Made by a program: the position numbers and the translations under genes
The notes under the pieces: generated by a model
Databases searched by the model: none
The model's input: the letters and a program-made list of their open reading frames with translations, nothing else
Told to the model about the DNA's origin: nothing
Part shown: positions 46,401 to 55,661 of the stretch, in pieces
Layout: each line of letters opens with the position of its first letter
How positions within the stretch are numbered: the first letter of the stretch is position 1
From: Bacillota bacterium
GTDB taxonomy: Bacteria > Bacillota > Clostridia > Tissierellales > Peptoniphilaceae
Length of the DNA stretch: 58,425 nt
NCBI GenBank assembly: GCA_023394045.1
Contig: JAEXBN010000012.1
Span: 1 to 58,425, forward strand
Direction: 5' to 3'

Positions 46401-47804
46401 ATGATGAATTTACTGGAGTGGCAACAGGAACGGAATCGGGGACGGACAGCGCCGCTGGCTGATCGTATGCGCCCGGAACGCATCGAGGAGATTGTCGGAC
46501 AGGATCACATTCTGGGACCGGATCAGCCGCTTCGACGGATGATCGCTTCGGATCAGCTGGTTTCTATGATTTTCTTTGGACCGCCGGGATCCGGGAAAAC
46601 GACTCTGGCTCGGGTCATCGCTAGGACGACTCAGCGCGCCTTTGTGCGTTTGTCTGCGGTGACCGACGGGGTGAAAGAGATCCGAACGGCGATGCAAGAA
46701 GCAAAGGATCGCCTTCATTTTGAACAGCAGAGAACCATTTTGTTTATCGATGAAATTCACCGCTTTAATAAAGGACAGCAGGACGCGCTTCTGCCATATG
46801 TGGAGGATGGAACGGTAACGCTGATCGGCGCAACGACGGAAAATCCATTCTTTGAGGTGAATAAGGCACTGCTTTCACGCTGCCAGGTGATTGAACTGTA
46901 TTGGCTGAGTTCGGAATCGCTGGAAAAGGTGCTGGATCGGGCACTTTCGGATCAAGAGCGCGGTTTGGGAAAAGAACGGATGGAATTGAGTCGGGAAGCC
47001 AAAGACTTACTTCTTGCTTCGGCAGGAGGCGATGCTCGGGTGCTGCTCAATTCCTTGGAGATGATTGCCCTTTCCTCAGCCGCTCCGGAGGGTGAAAAAC
47101 GGTTTGTGGATGCAGATCAGGTGCGCAAAAGCCTTCAACATCGGATCATCAAATATGATAAAGGCGAGGAAGAGCATTACAACACCATTTCCGCATTTAT
47201 TAAATCTGTACGAGGTTCTGATCCGGATGCGGCCATTTATTATCTGGCTCGAATGTTGGCAGGAGGAGAGGATCCGCGGTTCATTGCCCGGCGCCTGGTC
47301 ATTCTCGCTTCGGAGGATATCGGAAATGCGGAGCCGCTGGGGCTGATTCACGCGACCAGCTGTCTTCAAGCAGTTTCACAGATCGGAATGCCGGAGGCGC
47401 GGATCATTCTTGCGCAAACCACGACATTTTTGGCGGGAGCGCCGAAAAGCAATGCGTCATATTTAGCCATTGATGAGGCACTGGACTTCGTCCGGACGCA
47501 TCCGCCGGCAGATATTCCATCGTATTTGAAGGATGCCCATTACCTCGGAGCCGCGGCGCTTGGCCGTGGAATCGGCTATCGTTATCCGCATGACGATCCT
47601 TCGGGATATGTCTTGCAGAAATATCTTCCGGATGAAATAATGAAAAGAAGGTTTTATCGTCCGAAAGACATCGGAAGAGAAGCAAAAATCAAAGGATATC
47701 TGGACGGGCTGCGCGCCCGTGCGATGAAGCAAGATCGTTCCGGGGCGGGAGAAAAAGAGCCATTTCCGTCTGGAAGATCTGGACAGCAGCAGGAGGAAGA
47801 ATGA
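46401..47804 (+). CDS. rarA: Replication-associated recombination ATPase RarA (MgsA)
   Basis: An AAA+ clamp-loader-like ATPase of about 467 residues that acts at stalled replication forks. It shows Walker A FFGPPGSGKTTLARVIA, Walker B ILFIDEIHRFNKGQQDALLPYVE, sensor IGATTENPFFEVN and the C-terminal tetramerisation region (SEDIGNAEPL and YLKDAHYLGAAALGRG). The start is taken as the ATG pair 46401/46404 directly after AAAGAGGA; 46404 is better spaced. The longer upstream frame reads through the terminator region and is not used. It overlaps asnS as ATGA. Confidence 0.94.
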   Translation: MMNLLEWQQERNRGRTAPLADRMRPERIEEIVGQDHILGPDQPLRRMIASDQLVSMIFFGPPGSGKTTLARVIARTTQRAFVRLSAVTDGVKEIRTAMQEAKDRLHFEQQRTILFIDEIHRFNKGQQDALLPYVEDGTVTLIGATTENPFFEVNKALLSRCQVIELYWLSSESLEKVLDRALSDQERGLGKERMELSREAKDLLLASAGGDARVLLNSLEMIALSSAAPEGEKRFVDADQVRKSLQHRIIKYDKGEEEHYNTISAFIKSVRGSDPDAAIYYLARMLAGGEDPRFIARRLVILASEDIGNAEPLGLIHATSCLQAVSQIGMPEARIILAQTTTFLAGAPKSNASYLAIDEALDFVRTHPPADIPSYLKDAHYLGAAALGRGIGYRYPHDDPSGYVLQKYLPDEIMKRRFYRPKDIGREAKIKGYLDGLRARAMKQDRSGAGEKEPFPSGRSGQQQEEE

Positions 47805-49180
47805 AGGTCAAAGAGATTTATGCGGATCCCGCCCAACACGATGGTGCAACGGTGAGCATTCAAGGATGGATGCGCCAGTCGCGCTTTTCCAAAAACGTCG
47901 GCTTTCTGATGGTGAATGATGGGACGTTTTTTAAGCCTTTGCAGGTTGTGGTGACCAACGAGATGGAGGGATACGAGGCCGTCAGCCATTTTTCCAACGG
48001 AAGCGCCATTGAAGCGACGGGTGTTTTGGTGGCAACGCCGGAGGCGAAACAGCCGATTGAGCTGCATGCGACGGGCGTGACCTTGCTGGGCGCGAATGCG
48101 GCGGATAATCCGATCCAGAATAAGCGTCAGAGCATGGAGTTTCTTCGCAACTATCCGCATCTGCGGTCCCGCACCAATACTTTTCAGGCGGTGTTTCGCA
48201 TGAGGAGTGAGATTGCGTTCGCGATTCATGAGTTCTTTCATCAGAACGACTTTACCTATGTGCACACGCCGATTATTACAGCGTCGGATGCCGAAGGCGC
48301 TGGGGAAATGTTCCAGGTGACTACGTTGGATCTGAATGAGCTGCCGATGACTGAAGAGGGGGCAGTGGACTACTCGAAAGACTTTTTTGGCTCCGAGGCC
48401 AACATGACCGTTTCCGGCCAGCTGGAGGTGGAGGCGTTTGCGATGAGCCATCGGAATGTCTATACCTTCGGACCGACGTTCCGCGCGGAGCATTCCAATA
48501 CGACTCGCCACGCGGCTGAATTTTGGATGATTGAGCCGGAAATTGCTTTTGCCGATTTGAATGATGTGATGAATTTGGCGGAAGCGATGGTGAAGTTTGT
48601 GATCACTCGCGTCATGGAACGGCTTCCGGAAGAGATGGAGTTCTTGAATCAGTGGGTGGACAAGGGATTGAAAGAACGCTTGGAGCATGTGGCGAACAGT
48701 TCTTTCGCGCGGATGACTTATACGGAAGCCATCGAGAAGCTTTCAAAAGTGAATGACCGGTTTGATTTTCCGGTTTCCTGGGGAAGCGACTTGCAGTCGG
48801 AACACGAACGTTATCTCACGGAAGAAGTGGTGAAGGGTCCTCTTTTTGTGACGGATTATCCGAAAGAGATCAAATCGTTTTATATGCGTTTGAATGAAGA
48901 CGGAAAAACCGTGGCTTGCTGTGATATGCTGGTTCCGGGCATTGGCGAGCTGATCGGCGGTTCGCAGCGTGAAGAGCGCGAGACCGTGCTGCTGGACTTG
49001 ATGAAAGAAAAAAAGATGCCCGTGGATGCCTATCAGTGGTATGTGGATCTTCGCCGGTTTGGCGGATGCGCGCATGGCGGATTCGGTCTGGGATTTGAGC
49101 GCATGGTCATGTACATGACGGGAATGGCGAATATTCGTGATGTCCTTCCCTACCCGCGCACGGTAAAGTCGCTGCGGTAA
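47801..49180 (+). CDS. asnS: Asparaginyl-tRNA synthetase
   Basis: Charges tRNA-Asn with asparagine. The 459-residue class IIb enzyme has an N-terminal OB-fold anticodon-binding domain (ATVSIQGWMRQSRFSKNVGFLM). Motif 2 is FGPTFRAEHSNTTRHAAEFWMIEPE and motif 3 is GGFGLGFERMVMYMTG (each given in parts: TFRAE, GLGFERM). The presence of direct AsnRS means that the GatCAB route is not the only source of Asn-tRNA. The start overlaps the rarA stop. Confidence 0.95.
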   Translation: MKVKEIYADPAQHDGATVSIQGWMRQSRFSKNVGFLMVNDGTFFKPLQVVVTNEMEGYEAVSHFSNGSAIEATGVLVATPEAKQPIELHATGVTLLGANAADNPIQNKRQSMEFLRNYPHLRSRTNTFQAVFRMRSEIAFAIHEFFHQNDFTYVHTPIITASDAEGAGEMFQVTTLDLNELPMTEEGAVDYSKDFFGSEANMTVSGQLEVEAFAMSHRNVYTFGPTFRAEHSNTTRHAAEFWMIEPEIAFADLNDVMNLAEAMVKFVITRVMERLPEEMEFLNQWVDKGLKERLEHVANSSFARMTYTEAIEKLSKVNDRFDFPVSWGSDLQSEHERYLTEEVVKGPLFVTDYPKEIKSFYMRLNEDGKTVACCDMLVPGIGELIGGSQREERETVLLDLMKEKKMPVDAYQWYVDLRRFGGCAHGGFGLGFERMVMYMTGMANIRDVLPYPRTVKSLR

Positions 49181-49218
49181 CCGAGATGGTTCAGAACAAG
49201 AGAAGGAAGGAAGAGATC

Positions 49219-51651
49219 ATGGAAAGCTATAATCCGGCGGCAATTGAAGCCAAGTGGCAAAAGTTTTGGAATGAAAACCAATGCTTTCATGCGACCCTGG
49301 ATTCTTCAAAAAAGAAATATTATCTTTTGGTCGAATTTCCCTATCCATCGGGGCAGGGGCTTCATGTGGGGCATCCACGTCCTTATACAGCGTTGGACAT
49401 CGTCGCGCGTAAGCGGCGCCTTCAGGGATATAATGTGCTCTACCCGATGGGTTTCGATGCTTTTGGCCTTCCGACGGAGAATTATGCGATTGAGCACCAG
49501 ATTCATCCGGCTGAGGTGACGAAAAAGAACATTGCGCATTTTAAGGAACAGCTGGATGCGATTGGCTTTTCGTTTGATTGGGATCGAGTTGTCAATACGA
49601 CGGATCCTGAGTACTATCGGTGGACGCAATGGATATTCATCCAGCTGTTCAAGCATGGTCTGGCGTACAAAAAGGAAGTGCCAATCAATTGGTGCCCGCA
49701 TGATCTTGTCGGTTTGTCCAATGAAGAGGTGATCGACGGCAAGTGTGAGCGCTGTGGAACGCCTGTGGAGCACCGCGTTAAAAATCAATGGATGCTGAAG
49801 ATTACCGAGTATGCGGATCGATTGATTGACGATTTGGAGGACGTGGACTACTCGCCGCGGATCAAGCAGCAGCAGATCAATTGGATCGGACGTTCTCATG
49901 GAGCGGAAGCTGATTTTCGGCTTTCGGTGAACGGCGTTGTGCAGGATGAGGCTTTACGTGTCTATACGACGCGGCCGGATACCATGTTTGGTGCGACGTA
50001 CATGGTTGTTGCGCCCGAACATCCGGTGCTGGAGCGGTATGCTGATCAAATTCGCAATCGAGAGGAAGTGGAAGCCTACCAGAAAGCCGCGATGATGAAA
50101 AGCGACTTTGAGCGTGGTGAGCTGAACAAAGAAAAGACGGGCGTTGGGCTTCAGGGCGTTGCAGCGATCAATCCGGCAACGGGCAAGGAAATTCCGATCT
50201 GGGTTTCCGATTATGTTTTGATGAGCTATGGAACGGGAGCGATCATGGCGGTTCCGGCGCATGACGAGCGTGACTGGGACTTTGCCAAGGCGTTTGATCT
50301 TCCCATCGTGCAGGTGGTCAGCGGCGCAGAGGTTCCGGTGGAAGAAGCGCCGTTTACGGATGTCGGCGAAGGAACTCTGATTCATTCCGGATTTTTGGAC
50401 GGGCTATCGGTAAAAGAAGCCATCCCTCGGATGATTGAGTGGTTAGTGGATCAGGGTTTGGGCGAAGCGAAGATCAATTTTAAGCTGCGGGATTGGGTCT
50501 TTAGCCGTCAGCGGTATTGGGGAGAACCCATTCCGATGGTCTACTGCGAAGAGCATGGATGGCAGCCGATTCCAGAGGATCAGCTTCCGCTTTTGCTTCC
50601 GGATGTGCCGAATTATCAGCCGACGGCGACTGGGGAATCTCCCTTATCGGAGATGGACTCTTTTGTTCACACCACCTGTCCGATCTGCGGAAAGCCGGCG
50701 CGCCGCGAAACGGATACGATGCCTCAGTGGGCAGGATCCTCTTGGTATTATCTGCGCTATATGGATCCGGAAAACACGGAATCTCCCGTCTCCAAAGAAG
50801 CGGAGAACTACTTTGGCCCGGTGGATTGGTATAATGGCGGGATGGAGCATACGACGCTGCATCTGCTGTATTCGCGTTTCTGGCACAAATTTTTATATGA
50901 TATCGGTGTGGTGTCGACCAAGGAACCCTACCAAAAGCGCACTTCTCACGGAATGATTCTCGGATCCAATGGGGAGAAGATGAGCAAGTCCCGGGGCAAT
51001 GTGGTCAACCCGGATGATATCGTGAGGGATTTTGGCGCAGATACCCTGCGTACTTATGAGATGTTCATCGGGGACTTTGAAAAGAGTGCTCTTTGGACGG
51101 ACAGCGGTGTTCTGGGAAGCCGGAAATTCCTTGAGCGCGTCTGGAAATTGGGGGAAATCGTCGAAGACGGCGATCAATATGATGCGCAGACCGAGGTTCT
51201 CTTCCACCAGACGATTCGCAAAGTCAGCGAGGATTTTGAGTCGCTTAAGTTTAATACGGCGATTGCACAGCTGATGACATTATCGAATGCGCTGCGGCAG
51301 AAGGGACGCGTGACGAAAAAAGAGTGGGAAACGTATCTTCTTCTTTTGAATCCCGTGGCGCCGCATCTGACCGAAGAGCTCTGGGAGCGCGCCGGCTTGA
51401 AAGGGCATATCGCCACGGATGGAACGTGGCCGCAGTATGATGAAGCGAAGCTGGTGGCGGATATCATCCAGATGCCCGTTCAGGTGAATGGCAAGGTTCG
51501 GGGCATGGTTGAGCTGTCGGCGGATGCGTCGCAAGAAGAAGCCGTTGAGGGAGCAAAGGCGCTTCCCGGCGTCGCTCGATTTTTAGAGGGCAAAGACATC
51601 AAAAAAGTTGTTTTTGTTCCAAAAAAAATCCTTAATTTAGTTATAAAGTAA
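49219..51651 (+). CDS. leuS: Leucyl-tRNA synthetase
   Basis: Charges tRNA-Leu; 810 residues, class Ia. The HIGH motif is seen as HVGHPRPYT, the editing CP1 domain has TTRPDTMFGATYMVVAPEHP, and the KMSKS loop reads KMSKSRG. Two Cys clusters (CPHD with CERC, and CPICG) are placed as in bacterial enzymes. The C-terminal anticodon-binding and LeuRS-specific domains are complete. ATG 49219 is preceded by GGAAGGAAGAG; the 11 upstream codons from 49186 are not used. The last codons are duplicated beyond the stop. Confidence 0.97.
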   Translation: MESYNPAAIEAKWQKFWNENQCFHATLDSSKKKYYLLVEFPYPSGQGLHVGHPRPYTALDIVARKRRLQGYNVLYPMGFDAFGLPTENYAIEHQIHPAEVTKKNIAHFKEQLDAIGFSFDWDRVVNTTDPEYYRWTQWIFIQLFKHGLAYKKEVPINWCPHDLVGLSNEEVIDGKCERCGTPVEHRVKNQWMLKITEYADRLIDDLEDVDYSPRIKQQQINWIGRSHGAEADFRLSVNGVVQDEALRVYTTRPDTMFGATYMVVAPEHPVLERYADQIRNREEVEAYQKAAMMKSDFERGELNKEKTGVGLQGVAAINPATGKEIPIWVSDYVLMSYGTGAIMAVPAHDERDWDFAKAFDLPIVQVVSGAEVPVEEAPFTDVGEGTLIHSGFLDGLSVKEAIPRMIEWLVDQGLGEAKINFKLRDWVFSRQRYWGEPIPMVYCEEHGWQPIPEDQLPLLLPDVPNYQPTATGESPLSEMDSFVHTTCPICGKPARRETDTMPQWAGSSWYYLRYMDPENTESPVSKEAENYFGPVDWYNGGMEHTTLHLLYSRFWHKFLYDIGVVSTKEPYQKRTSHGMILGSNGEKMSKSRGNVVNPDDIVRDFGADTLRTYEMFIGDFEKSALWTDSGVLGSRKFLERVWKLGEIVEDGDQYDAQTEVLFHQTIRKVSEDFESLKFNTAIAQLMTLSNALRQKGRVTKKEWETYLLLLNPVAPHLTEELWERAGLKGHIATDGTWPQYDEAKLVADIIQMPVQVNGKVRGMVELSADASQEEAVEGAKALPGVARFLEGKDIKKVVFVPKKILNLVIK

Positions 51652-51672
51652 ACGGAAGATATAAAGTAAACG
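51643..51672. repeat. Short direct repeat at the leuS stop
   Basis: ATAAAGTAAACG occurs at 51643-51654, covering the leuS stop codon, and again at 51661-51672. It looks like an 18-base duplication of the gene end, resembling on a small scale the array at the end of proB. Confidence 0.7.
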
Positions 51673-51720
51673 AAAGGATCAAATTTGTGACCTATGGGTC
51701 GCAACAGAGGGAGGAAGAGA

Positions 51721-52137
51721 TTGAAATTAACTACTCGTAGTCGCTATGGTTTGCGTGTGATGGTTTATATTGCTTTACATCAGGGAAACCACGAGCCGGT
51801 GCCTCTCTCCGAAATTTCTTCATCGTTAATGCTCAGCGAGTCCTATCTGGAGCAGCTGCTCCGTCTGCTTAAACATGATGGAATGATTAAAAGCACGCGA
51901 GGCGTAAAGGGAGGCTACTTCCTTTCACGCCCTGCGGAAGAAATCACGGTTCACGAAATGCTTTCCTCGCTGGAGGGAAAATTCTGGCTGTCGGATTGCG
52001 CGGTGGTGGGAGATTGTCCGGGTGGATTCAATAATTGCCCGACGCGCATGATTTTGAGGCGGATGAATCAGGCCATTTACGATTCTATCGATGGATTGAC
52101 ATTGGCGGATATGGCAGAATTAAATGAAGCGGTTTGA
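51721..52137 (+). CDS. Rrf2-family regulator, IscR/CymR-like
   Basis: A 138-residue winged-helix regulator. The DNA-binding domain begins MKLTTRSRYGLRVMVYIALH and shows LSESYLEQLLRLLKHDGMI and STRGVKGGYFLSR. Three cysteines, Cys93, Cys99 and Cys106 (in DCAVVGDC and NNCPTR), are spaced as in IscR, which holds a [2Fe-2S] cluster. Iron-sulfur or cysteine sensing is therefore likely. The start is TTG 51721 behind GGGAGGAAGAGA; the frame from 51694 lacks a good site. In many Firmicutes such a gene precedes the cysteine desulfurase and mnmA upstream of alaS; here both are missing and alaS follows directly. Confidence 0.9.
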   Translation: MKLTTRSRYGLRVMVYIALHQGNHEPVPLSEISSSLMLSESYLEQLLRLLKHDGMIKSTRGVKGGYFLSRPAEEITVHEMLSSLEGKFWLSDCAVVGDCPGGFNNCPTRMILRRMNQAIYDSIDGLTLADMAELNEAV

Positions 52138-52168
52138 CGAGTTAGTGCCGAAAGGATGAGAGGTCGAT

Positions 52169-54793
52169 ATGCAATATTTAGGAATGAATGATCTGCGCAC
52201 GAAGTATCTGGATTTTTTTGAAGCGCAGAATCATACGCGTCTCAAAAGCTTTTCTCTGGTTCCGGATGGGGATAACAGCTTATTGCTGATTAACGCCGGA
52301 ATGGCTCCCCTGAAGCCTTACTTTCTCGGAGAAAAGAAAATGGCGCATAATCGGGCGACGAGTTCGCAGCGCTGTGTGCGTACGGCCGACATCGATAATG
52401 TAGGAAAAACGGCACGCCATGCCACGTACTTCGAAATGCTGGGAAATTTTTCGTTCGGGGACTATTTCAAAACGGAAGCCATTCATTGGGCTTGGACCTT
52501 TTTGACGGAAAAGTTGGGACTGGATCCCAACCGTCTTTGGATTACAGTATATGAAGAAGACGATCAGGCTTATGAGATTTGGACGAATGAAGTCGGCGTC
52601 GCGTCGGATCACATGCTGCGCCTGGGCAAAGAAGACAATTTCTGGGAATTGGAACAAGGTCCTTGTGGTCCCTGTTCCGAAATCCATTATGATCGTGGGC
52701 CGGCTTTTGGAGAGGGAAGCAATCCGACTGAAAACTCGGATCGCTTCATGGAAATCTGGAATCTGGTTTTCACACAGTTCAATCGCCAGGCGGATGGAAG
52801 CTATCTGCCGCTGGATCACCCCAACATTGATACTGGAATGGGATTGGAGCGGCTGGCGCTGGTTTGTGAAGATAAGCCGAATATTTTCGAGCTGGATGAG
52901 TTTCTTCCGCTTCGAGACACGATTGCCCGGCTTTCGGGAAAAACCTATGGTCAGGATGCGCAGGTGGACGAATCGTTCCGCGTCATCATTGATCATAGTA
53001 AAGCGCTCACCTTTCTGGTGATGGATGGCGTCGTTCCTTCGAACGAAGGGCGAGGCTATGTTCTTCGCCGTCTGCTTCGCCGGGCGGCTCGCCATGGAAA
53101 ACTGCTGGGAATTCAGGGTAAATTTCTTGCGCAGACCGTGGAAGAGGTGATGAAAGTTTATAAAGAAGAATATCCGGAGCTGGAAGAGGCAAGGGAACGC
53201 ATCTTTACTGTGGTCGAGCGCGAAGAAGAAAATTTTGAGCAGACGATTGATCAAGGCTTGTCTTTGCTGGAACATTTGATTGATGAAGCGGATGCGGCAG
53301 GAACGAAGCAGCTGGATGGCGAGCGGGTTTTCCGGCTCTATGATACGTTCGGTTTCCCGATTGATCTGACCAGAGAAATCGCCGCGGAGCATGATAAGAC
53401 GGTGGATGAGAGCGACTTCAGACGCCGGATGGAAGCGCAGAGAACGCAATCCCGCGCACGGCGCAAAGAGGCCAGCGGATGGGACACCGACCGCCAGCTT
53501 GTCATCTCCGGTCAGGAAAAAACTGTTTTTTCCGGCTACGAAACGCTCAGCGATGAAATGCGTGTCCGGGCGCTGTTTGCCAATGGCGAAGAAGTGGAGC
53601 GGTTGACTCAGGGAATGGAGGGGATCGCGCTGTTCGACCGAACACCGTTTTATGCGGAAGGCGGCGGTCAGGTGGCGGATCTTGGGAGCCTTGTCTCTTC
53701 AAACGTCCGTGCGTCGGTTGTGGATGTGCAAAAAGATAAAAATGAGGTTTTCCTGCATACGGTTCGGATTGAGCAGGGAACATTGAGCGTGGGCGATACG
53801 GTCAGCGGATCGGTGGACGCCGATCGGCGGAATGATATTCGCCGCAACCATTCGGCGACTCATCTGTTGAATAAAGCGCTCCACGTCGTTTTGGGAGAGC
53901 ATATCAACCAGGCGGGATCGCTGGTGACGCCGGAGCGCCTTCGGTTTGATTTCACTCATTTCCAGGCCATGACACCGGATGAGGTGAAACAGGTGGAAGA
54001 GATTGTGAACCGGGCGATTTTCGATTCCCATCCAGTGACGACACGGGTGCTTCCTTTGCAGCAGGCGATGGACGAAGGCGCCATCGGGTTGTTTGAGGAT
54101 AAATATCACGATCAAGTTCGCGTGGTTTCGATGGGGGATTTTTCCAAAGAGCTTTGCGGAGGAACGCATGTCGATTCCACCGCACAGGTGCAGATGTTCC
54201 GAATTCTTTCGGAGCAGGGCGTTTCCTCGGGCGTCCGACGCATTGAAGCGATCACCGGGCGCAATGCCCTGCAAATGGCGCGGAGCGAAGAAGAACGCCT
54301 GCAAAACGCCGCAGCGTTGCTTCATGTGCAGGAATCGGATCTTGAATCCCGCATTGAAGCGCTCTTGGCTGAAAATAAAGAACTAAAGAAGGAAATTCAG
54401 CATTTCCAGACCCAGGCGGCGCAGGAGCAGTCCCGTCAGCTGGAATCCGACGCGACGCTCATTGGAGATATCCGGTTGGTGCGTCAGCATCTGGAGGGGA
54501 AGGACATGAATGAGCTGAAGGATTTGGCGGACGCCCTAAAAGACAATCCGGAAAACCAAGTGATTGTTTTGGCAAGCGCTCTGAATGGGAAGGTGTTCTG
54601 GGTTGTCGCAGTCCATCGCGATCTCGTGGCGCGCGGCGTGAAGGCCGGTGATCTGGTTCGTCATCTCGCTCAGATGACAGGAGGAAATGGGGGCGGACGT
54701 CCCAATTTTGCGACAGCAGGCGGCAAGGATCCGGAAGCGATCGATGCTGCCCTAGATTCCATTGATGTATGGATGGAGACATATATCGGATAG
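52169..54793 (+). CDS. alaS: Alanyl-tRNA synthetase
   Basis: Charges tRNA-Ala by recognising its G3-U70 pair; both alanine tRNAs in this window carry that pair. The 874-residue protein has the class II catalytic domain (INAGMAPLKPYFLG, QRCVRTADIDNVGKTARHATYFEMLGNFSFGDYFK in parts: RHATYFEMLGNFSFGDY). The editing domain carries the zinc ligands in HSATHLLNKALH and ELCGGTHV. The C-terminal C-Ala domain ends in GGNGGGRPNFATAGG. GAGAGGT lies just ahead of ATG 52169. Confidence 0.97.
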   Translation: MQYLGMNDLRTKYLDFFEAQNHTRLKSFSLVPDGDNSLLLINAGMAPLKPYFLGEKKMAHNRATSSQRCVRTADIDNVGKTARHATYFEMLGNFSFGDYFKTEAIHWAWTFLTEKLGLDPNRLWITVYEEDDQAYEIWTNEVGVASDHMLRLGKEDNFWELEQGPCGPCSEIHYDRGPAFGEGSNPTENSDRFMEIWNLVFTQFNRQADGSYLPLDHPNIDTGMGLERLALVCEDKPNIFELDEFLPLRDTIARLSGKTYGQDAQVDESFRVIIDHSKALTFLVMDGVVPSNEGRGYVLRRLLRRAARHGKLLGIQGKFLAQTVEEVMKVYKEEYPELEEARERIFTVVEREEENFEQTIDQGLSLLEHLIDEADAAGTKQLDGERVFRLYDTFGFPIDLTREIAAEHDKTVDESDFRRRMEAQRTQSRARRKEASGWDTDRQLVISGQEKTVFSGYETLSDEMRVRALFANGEEVERLTQGMEGIALFDRTPFYAEGGGQVADLGSLVSSNVRASVVDVQKDKNEVFLHTVRIEQGTLSVGDTVSGSVDADRRNDIRRNHSATHLLNKALHVVLGEHINQAGSLVTPERLRFDFTHFQAMTPDEVKQVEEIVNRAIFDSHPVTTRVLPLQQAMDEGAIGLFEDKYHDQVRVVSMGDFSKELCGGTHVDSTAQVQMFRILSEQGVSSGVRRIEAITGRNALQMARSEEERLQNAAALLHVQESDLESRIEALLAENKELKKEIQHFQTQAAQEQSRQLESDATLIGDIRLVRQHLEGKDMNELKDLADALKDNPENQVIVLASALNGKVFWVVAVHRDLVARGVKAGDLVRHLAQMTGGNGGGRPNFATAGGKDPEAIDAALDSIDVWMETYIG

Positions 54794-54803
54794 GAGGAGT
54801 ATG

Positions 54804-55097
54804 ATGCCGAAGGATTTCAGTGAGACCATGTTATTTACACCAATTGAAGAACATCGCAATATGGAGGAAATTCTTGCCGGCGTATATGCTGCATTGAAAG
54901 ATAAGGGGTATGCGCCGGAGAACCAGATTATTGGGTACATTTTAAGCGGAGATCCGACGTATATTACCAGTCATCACGATGCGAGAAAGTTGATCCGCCA
55001 AATTGACCGTAATGAGCTGCTTGAAACCCTGCTGCGGGATTATTTGGTTTCACACGGGATTGGCGATGATGAGAATCAATCGGATCACGACGCCTGA
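54804..55097 (+). CDS. ireB: IreB-family regulatory phosphoprotein (DUF965)
   Basis: A 97-residue protein of the YrzL/IreB family. In Enterococcus IreB is phosphorylated on N-terminal threonines by the PASTA kinase IreK and affects cephalosporin resistance. Here ETMLFTP near residues 7-13 holds the candidate threonines, followed by the conserved VYAALKDKGYAPENQIIGYILSGDPTYITSHHDARKLI (given in parts: KGYAPENQIIGYI, GDPTYITSH). The start at 54804 is six bases from AGGAGG; 54801 is only three away. The order alaS-ireB-ruvX is conserved in Firmicutes. Confidence 0.92.
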   Translation: MPKDFSETMLFTPIEEHRNMEEILAGVYAALKDKGYAPENQIIGYILSGDPTYITSHHDARKLIRQIDRNELLETLLRDYLVSHGIGDDENQSDHDA

Positions 55098-55153
55098 GCG
55101 TTCTCAGGCGGTGATCTGTCTGTGAATGTCTGATCCTAGTCGGATCAGATTTT
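55091..55153 (+). terminator. Two hairpins between ireB and ruvX
   Basis: CGCCTGAG/CTCAGGCG (55091-55110, 4-base loop) overlaps the ireB stop. TCTGATCC/GGATCAGA (55129-55149, 5-base loop) is followed by TTTT and then the ruvX ribosome-binding site. The second could act as a weak terminator or as an attenuator of ruvX. Confidence 0.5.
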
Positions 55154-55167
55154 CAGGAGGAGGACGC

Positions 55168-55587
55168 ATGGCTCGAGCCATGGGACTTGATGTCGGAACG
55201 CGGACGGTGGGTATCGCGCTGAGCGATCCGATGTATTTGATTGCCCAACCACAGTCGACACTTTGGCGAACCAATCTTGAAGCGGATCTGAATCGCTTGG
55301 TCGCCCTCATTCACGAGCAGGAGGTTCGTGAAATTATCGTCGGTTTGCCCAAACATATGAATAATCAGATGAGTGACTCCGCCCGGCGCGCGAAGAGTTT
55401 TGGCGCGGAATTGGAGCGCCGGGGTTTTCATGTGTTTTATCAGGATGAGCGGCGAACCACGATCCAGGCGGAGGAAGTGCTGAAGCAAAAGGGCGTGAAC
55501 AAAAAGCGTTGGAAAGAGAAAGTGGATGCGATTGCGGCATCCATCATTCTTCAGGCTTGGTTGGATATTCATCGAGCGCATCACTAA
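55168..55587 (+). CDS. ruvX: Holliday junction resolvase-like protein RuvX/YqgF
   Basis: A 139-residue RNase H-fold nuclease. It opens with MGLDVGTRTVGIALSDP, shows EIIVGLPKHMNNQMSDSA and the strand FYQDERRTTIQAEEVL, and ends with the conserved DAIAASIILQAWLD. The four acidic active-site positions appear to be kept. Members act in 16S rRNA 5' processing and have been proposed to resolve Holliday junctions. ATG 55168 has GGAGGAGG at the right distance; the earlier in-frame ATG at 55126 overlaps the hairpins. Confidence 0.93.
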   Translation: MARAMGLDVGTRTVGIALSDPMYLIAQPQSTLWRTNLEADLNRLVALIHEQEVREIIVGLPKHMNNQMSDSARRAKSFGAELERRGFHVFYQDERRTTIQAEEVLKQKGVNKKRWKEKVDAIAASIILQAWLDIHRAHH

Positions 55588-55661
55588 CATACTGTCTGCC
55601 AAGGCTTTATTGTGTTGCTTTATTGCGATGCGAAAAGCGCAGACGGGGGAAAGGATCGATT

